From contig JAKAHE010000145.1 of assembly GCA_021815285.1 (NCBI GenBank), positions 1 through 5,327 of the forward strand: a stretch of DNA of 5,327 nucleotides, given 5' to 3'. The stretch is from Nitrospirota bacterium (GTDB lineage: Bacteria > Nitrospirota > JACRHJ01). The notes beneath the pieces are model-generated. The model saw only the letters and a program-made list of their open reading frames with translations, ran no database searches and was not told the DNA's origin. Below, piece by piece: positions 4,110 to 5,327 of this stretch. Numbering within the stretch: the first letter of the stretch is position 1; every line of letters begins with the position of its first letter. Position numbers and translations under genes: made by a program.

Positions 4110-5327
4110 ATGATAAACATAAAGATAAACGGCATACCCCTTGCGATCGAGAAGCCGACGAACATCATAGAGGCGGCGGCGAAGGTCGGCGTTCACGTGC
4201 CGCATTTCTGCTACCATAAGGAACTTTCCATATACGCCGGGTGCAGGATATGCATGGTGGAGATAAAGGGCAGGCCCAAGCTCGTCCCGGCCTGCGCGAC
4301 GGCTGTCTCCGACGGCATGGAGATAATAACGGAGTCCGATAAGATTGCAAAATCCAGGAGAGGCGTGCTGGAGCTTCAGCTCACCCACCACCCGCTGGAC
4401 TGCCCTGTCTGCGACAAGGGCGGCGAGTGCGCGCTTCAGGACTACGTCTTCCGCTACGGCGCAGATCGTTCCCGCTTTATAGAAAAAAAGCGCGAGATAC
4501 CGGTCAACTACGAAAACCCGCTTCTCGAGCGCAACATGGAGCGTTGCGTAAGCTGCAAACGCTGTGTCCGCATCTGCGCCGAAGTGCAGGGCGACTGGGT
4601 GCTCTCGGATATGAACCGCGGATCGCGCGTTACGATGGAATCCTTCTGTGGGAACGAGGAGGAATGCGTCCACTGCGGCCACTGCCTTTCCAACTGCCCC
4701 GTCGGCGCCATCCAGAGCAGGCTGAGCAAAAATATTATACGCCCGTGGTTCGTGGAACGCGAGGCGGAGACCATCTGCCCGTATTGCGGGGACGGCTGCA
4801 CGCTGTCTCTGCAAAGCAGGGAGAATACAATCCTTCGCGCCATTTCGGACGAGACCTATTCAAAGGGGTCTAACCGTGGGAGCCTCTGTGTGCGCGGCAG
4901 GTTCGGGTACGATTTCCCGAATAGCCCGGAACGCCTGACGAAGCCCCTTATAAAAAAAGACGGGAGTTTCGTCGAGGCGTCATGGGACGAGGCGGTATCG
5001 CTCGTAGCCGAGAAGTTCGGCGTGATAAAATCCTCCGCCGGGCCGGACGCAATCGGCGCGATTATCGGCGGACGGAATACGAACGAGGAGGCATACCTCC
5101 TGCAGAAGTTCATGCGCGCGGCGGTGGGGACTAATAACATCGACAACATGGCCCGCATGGGGCATGTAAACGCCCTGGCCGCCCTTGAGGACGCCTTCGG
5201 TCTGGGCGGCATGACCAACCAGATAAAGGACATCGCGCAGTCAGGCGCGATACTCCTCATAGGAAATGACGCGGCGGCGGAAAACCCGATAACCGGACTT
5301 GCCATAAAGCGCGCGGTATTCAAGAAA
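4110..5327 (+). CDS. nuoG: NADH-quinone oxidoreductase subunit G (3' partial), formate-dehydrogenase-like type
   Basis: This is the 75 kDa (Nqo3) subunit, which wires electrons from NuoF towards NuoB. The frame stays open to the window end; 406 residues are visible. In order: a [2Fe-2S] ferredoxin domain (N1b; Cys34, 45, 48, 62); the His-Cys box for N5 (His94, Cys98, 101, 107); a ferredoxin-like part with eight Cys in two CX2CX2CX3C sets (146/149/152/156 and 186/189/192/196), enough for two [4Fe-4S] clusters where canonical NuoG holds only N4; a molybdopterin-type Fe4S4 domain (N7; Cys223, 226, 230, 260); and the start of the molybdopterin oxidoreductase fold. Gly351 stands where formate dehydrogenases have catalytic Cys/Sec, and Arg262 where they have Lys. 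ATG 4110 gives the usual NuoG N-terminus (MINIKINGIP), with GAGG at 4095-4098; it is 5 nt after nuoF. An in-frame ATG at 4068 would overlap nuoF. A dehydrogenase alpha subunit is the alternative, less likely in this operon. Confidence 0.93.
   Translation, partial: MINIKINGIPLAIEKPTNIIEAAAKVGVHVPHFCYHKELSIYAGCRICMVEIKGRPKLVPACATAVSDGMEIITESDKIAKSRRGVLELQLTHHPLDCPVCDKGGECALQDYVFRYGADRSRFIEKKREIPVNYENPLLERNMERCVSCKRCVRICAEVQGDWVLSDMNRGSRVTMESFCGNEEECVHCGHCLSNCPVGAIQSRLSKNIIRPWFVEREAETICPYCGDGCTLSLQSRENTILRAISDETYSKGSNRGSLCVRGRFGYDFPNSPERLTKPLIKKDGSFVEASWDEAVSLVAEKFGVIKSSAGPDAIGAIIGGRNTNEEAYLLQKFMRAAVGTNNIDNMARMGHVNALAALEDAFGLGGMTNQIKDIAQSGAILLIGNDAAAENPITGLAIKRAVFKK

Noticed and set aside
4101..4814. 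Long - strand ORF (237 codons) opposite nuoG
   Set aside because: It is antisense to the Cys motifs of nuoG. Long antisense frames are expected from the GC-rich third-position bias.
4427..4873. + strand ORF of 148 codons inside nuoG
   Set aside because: It is a shifted frame of the nuoG cluster-binding region, Arg/Pro-rich, with no family resemblance.

Overview
The window lies inside a bacterial respiratory complex I (NADH:quinone oxidoreductase, nuo) operon. All six genes are on the + strand in the canonical order: nuoB (5' end cut by the window), nuoC, nuoD, nuoE, nuoF, nuoG (3' end cut by the window). I see no gene on the - strand; the long reverse-strand reading frames opposite nuoD, nuoF and nuoG are shadows of high-GC coding sequence.

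Layout: 1-434 nuoB end, 444-932 nuoC, 933-1070 spacer with a REP/dRS3-like double palindrome, 1071-2246 nuoD, 2247-2350 spacer filled by a second and different palindromic repeat, 2351-2821 nuoE, 2824-4104 nuoF, 4110-5327 nuoG start. The B-C, E-F and F-G junctions are tight (2-9 nt). The two wide junctions both flank nuoD and both carry dispersed palindromic repeats. nuoC and nuoF seem to start at TTG.

How the genes work together: NuoE, NuoF and NuoG form the electron-input (N) module. NADH reduces FMN on NuoF, and electrons pass along Fe-S clusters in NuoF and NuoG, with the off-path cluster N1a on NuoE. NuoB, NuoC and NuoD form the peripheral part of the Q module, where NuoB holds terminal cluster N2 and NuoD forms the quinone pocket. 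The membrane subunits (A, H, J-N) and NuoI must lie outside the window.

Organism: free-living bacterium, moderately high GC, with heavy use of the Ile codon ATA and the Arg codon AGG. The NuoB and NuoG types and the two repeat families (ATTCCC-N8-GGGAAT and GTCATTGCGAG...CTCGCAATGAC) suggest a deltaproteobacterial or Nitrospirota-like lineage, often seen as environmental genomes. This is a loose inference from memory and I cannot fix the taxon.

The operon itself is ordinary. The points worth a second look are in the details. NuoF has two substitutions at the adenosine end of the NADH site: Ala at the Glu thought to exclude NADPH, and Trp in the glycine-rich loop. NuoG keeps a strongly formate-dehydrogenase-like architecture with an extra pair-cluster ferredoxin domain, but has lost the catalytic Cys/Sec and the electron-transfer Lys. 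Two unrelated-looking palindromic repeats bracket nuoD. I see no new gene system here.
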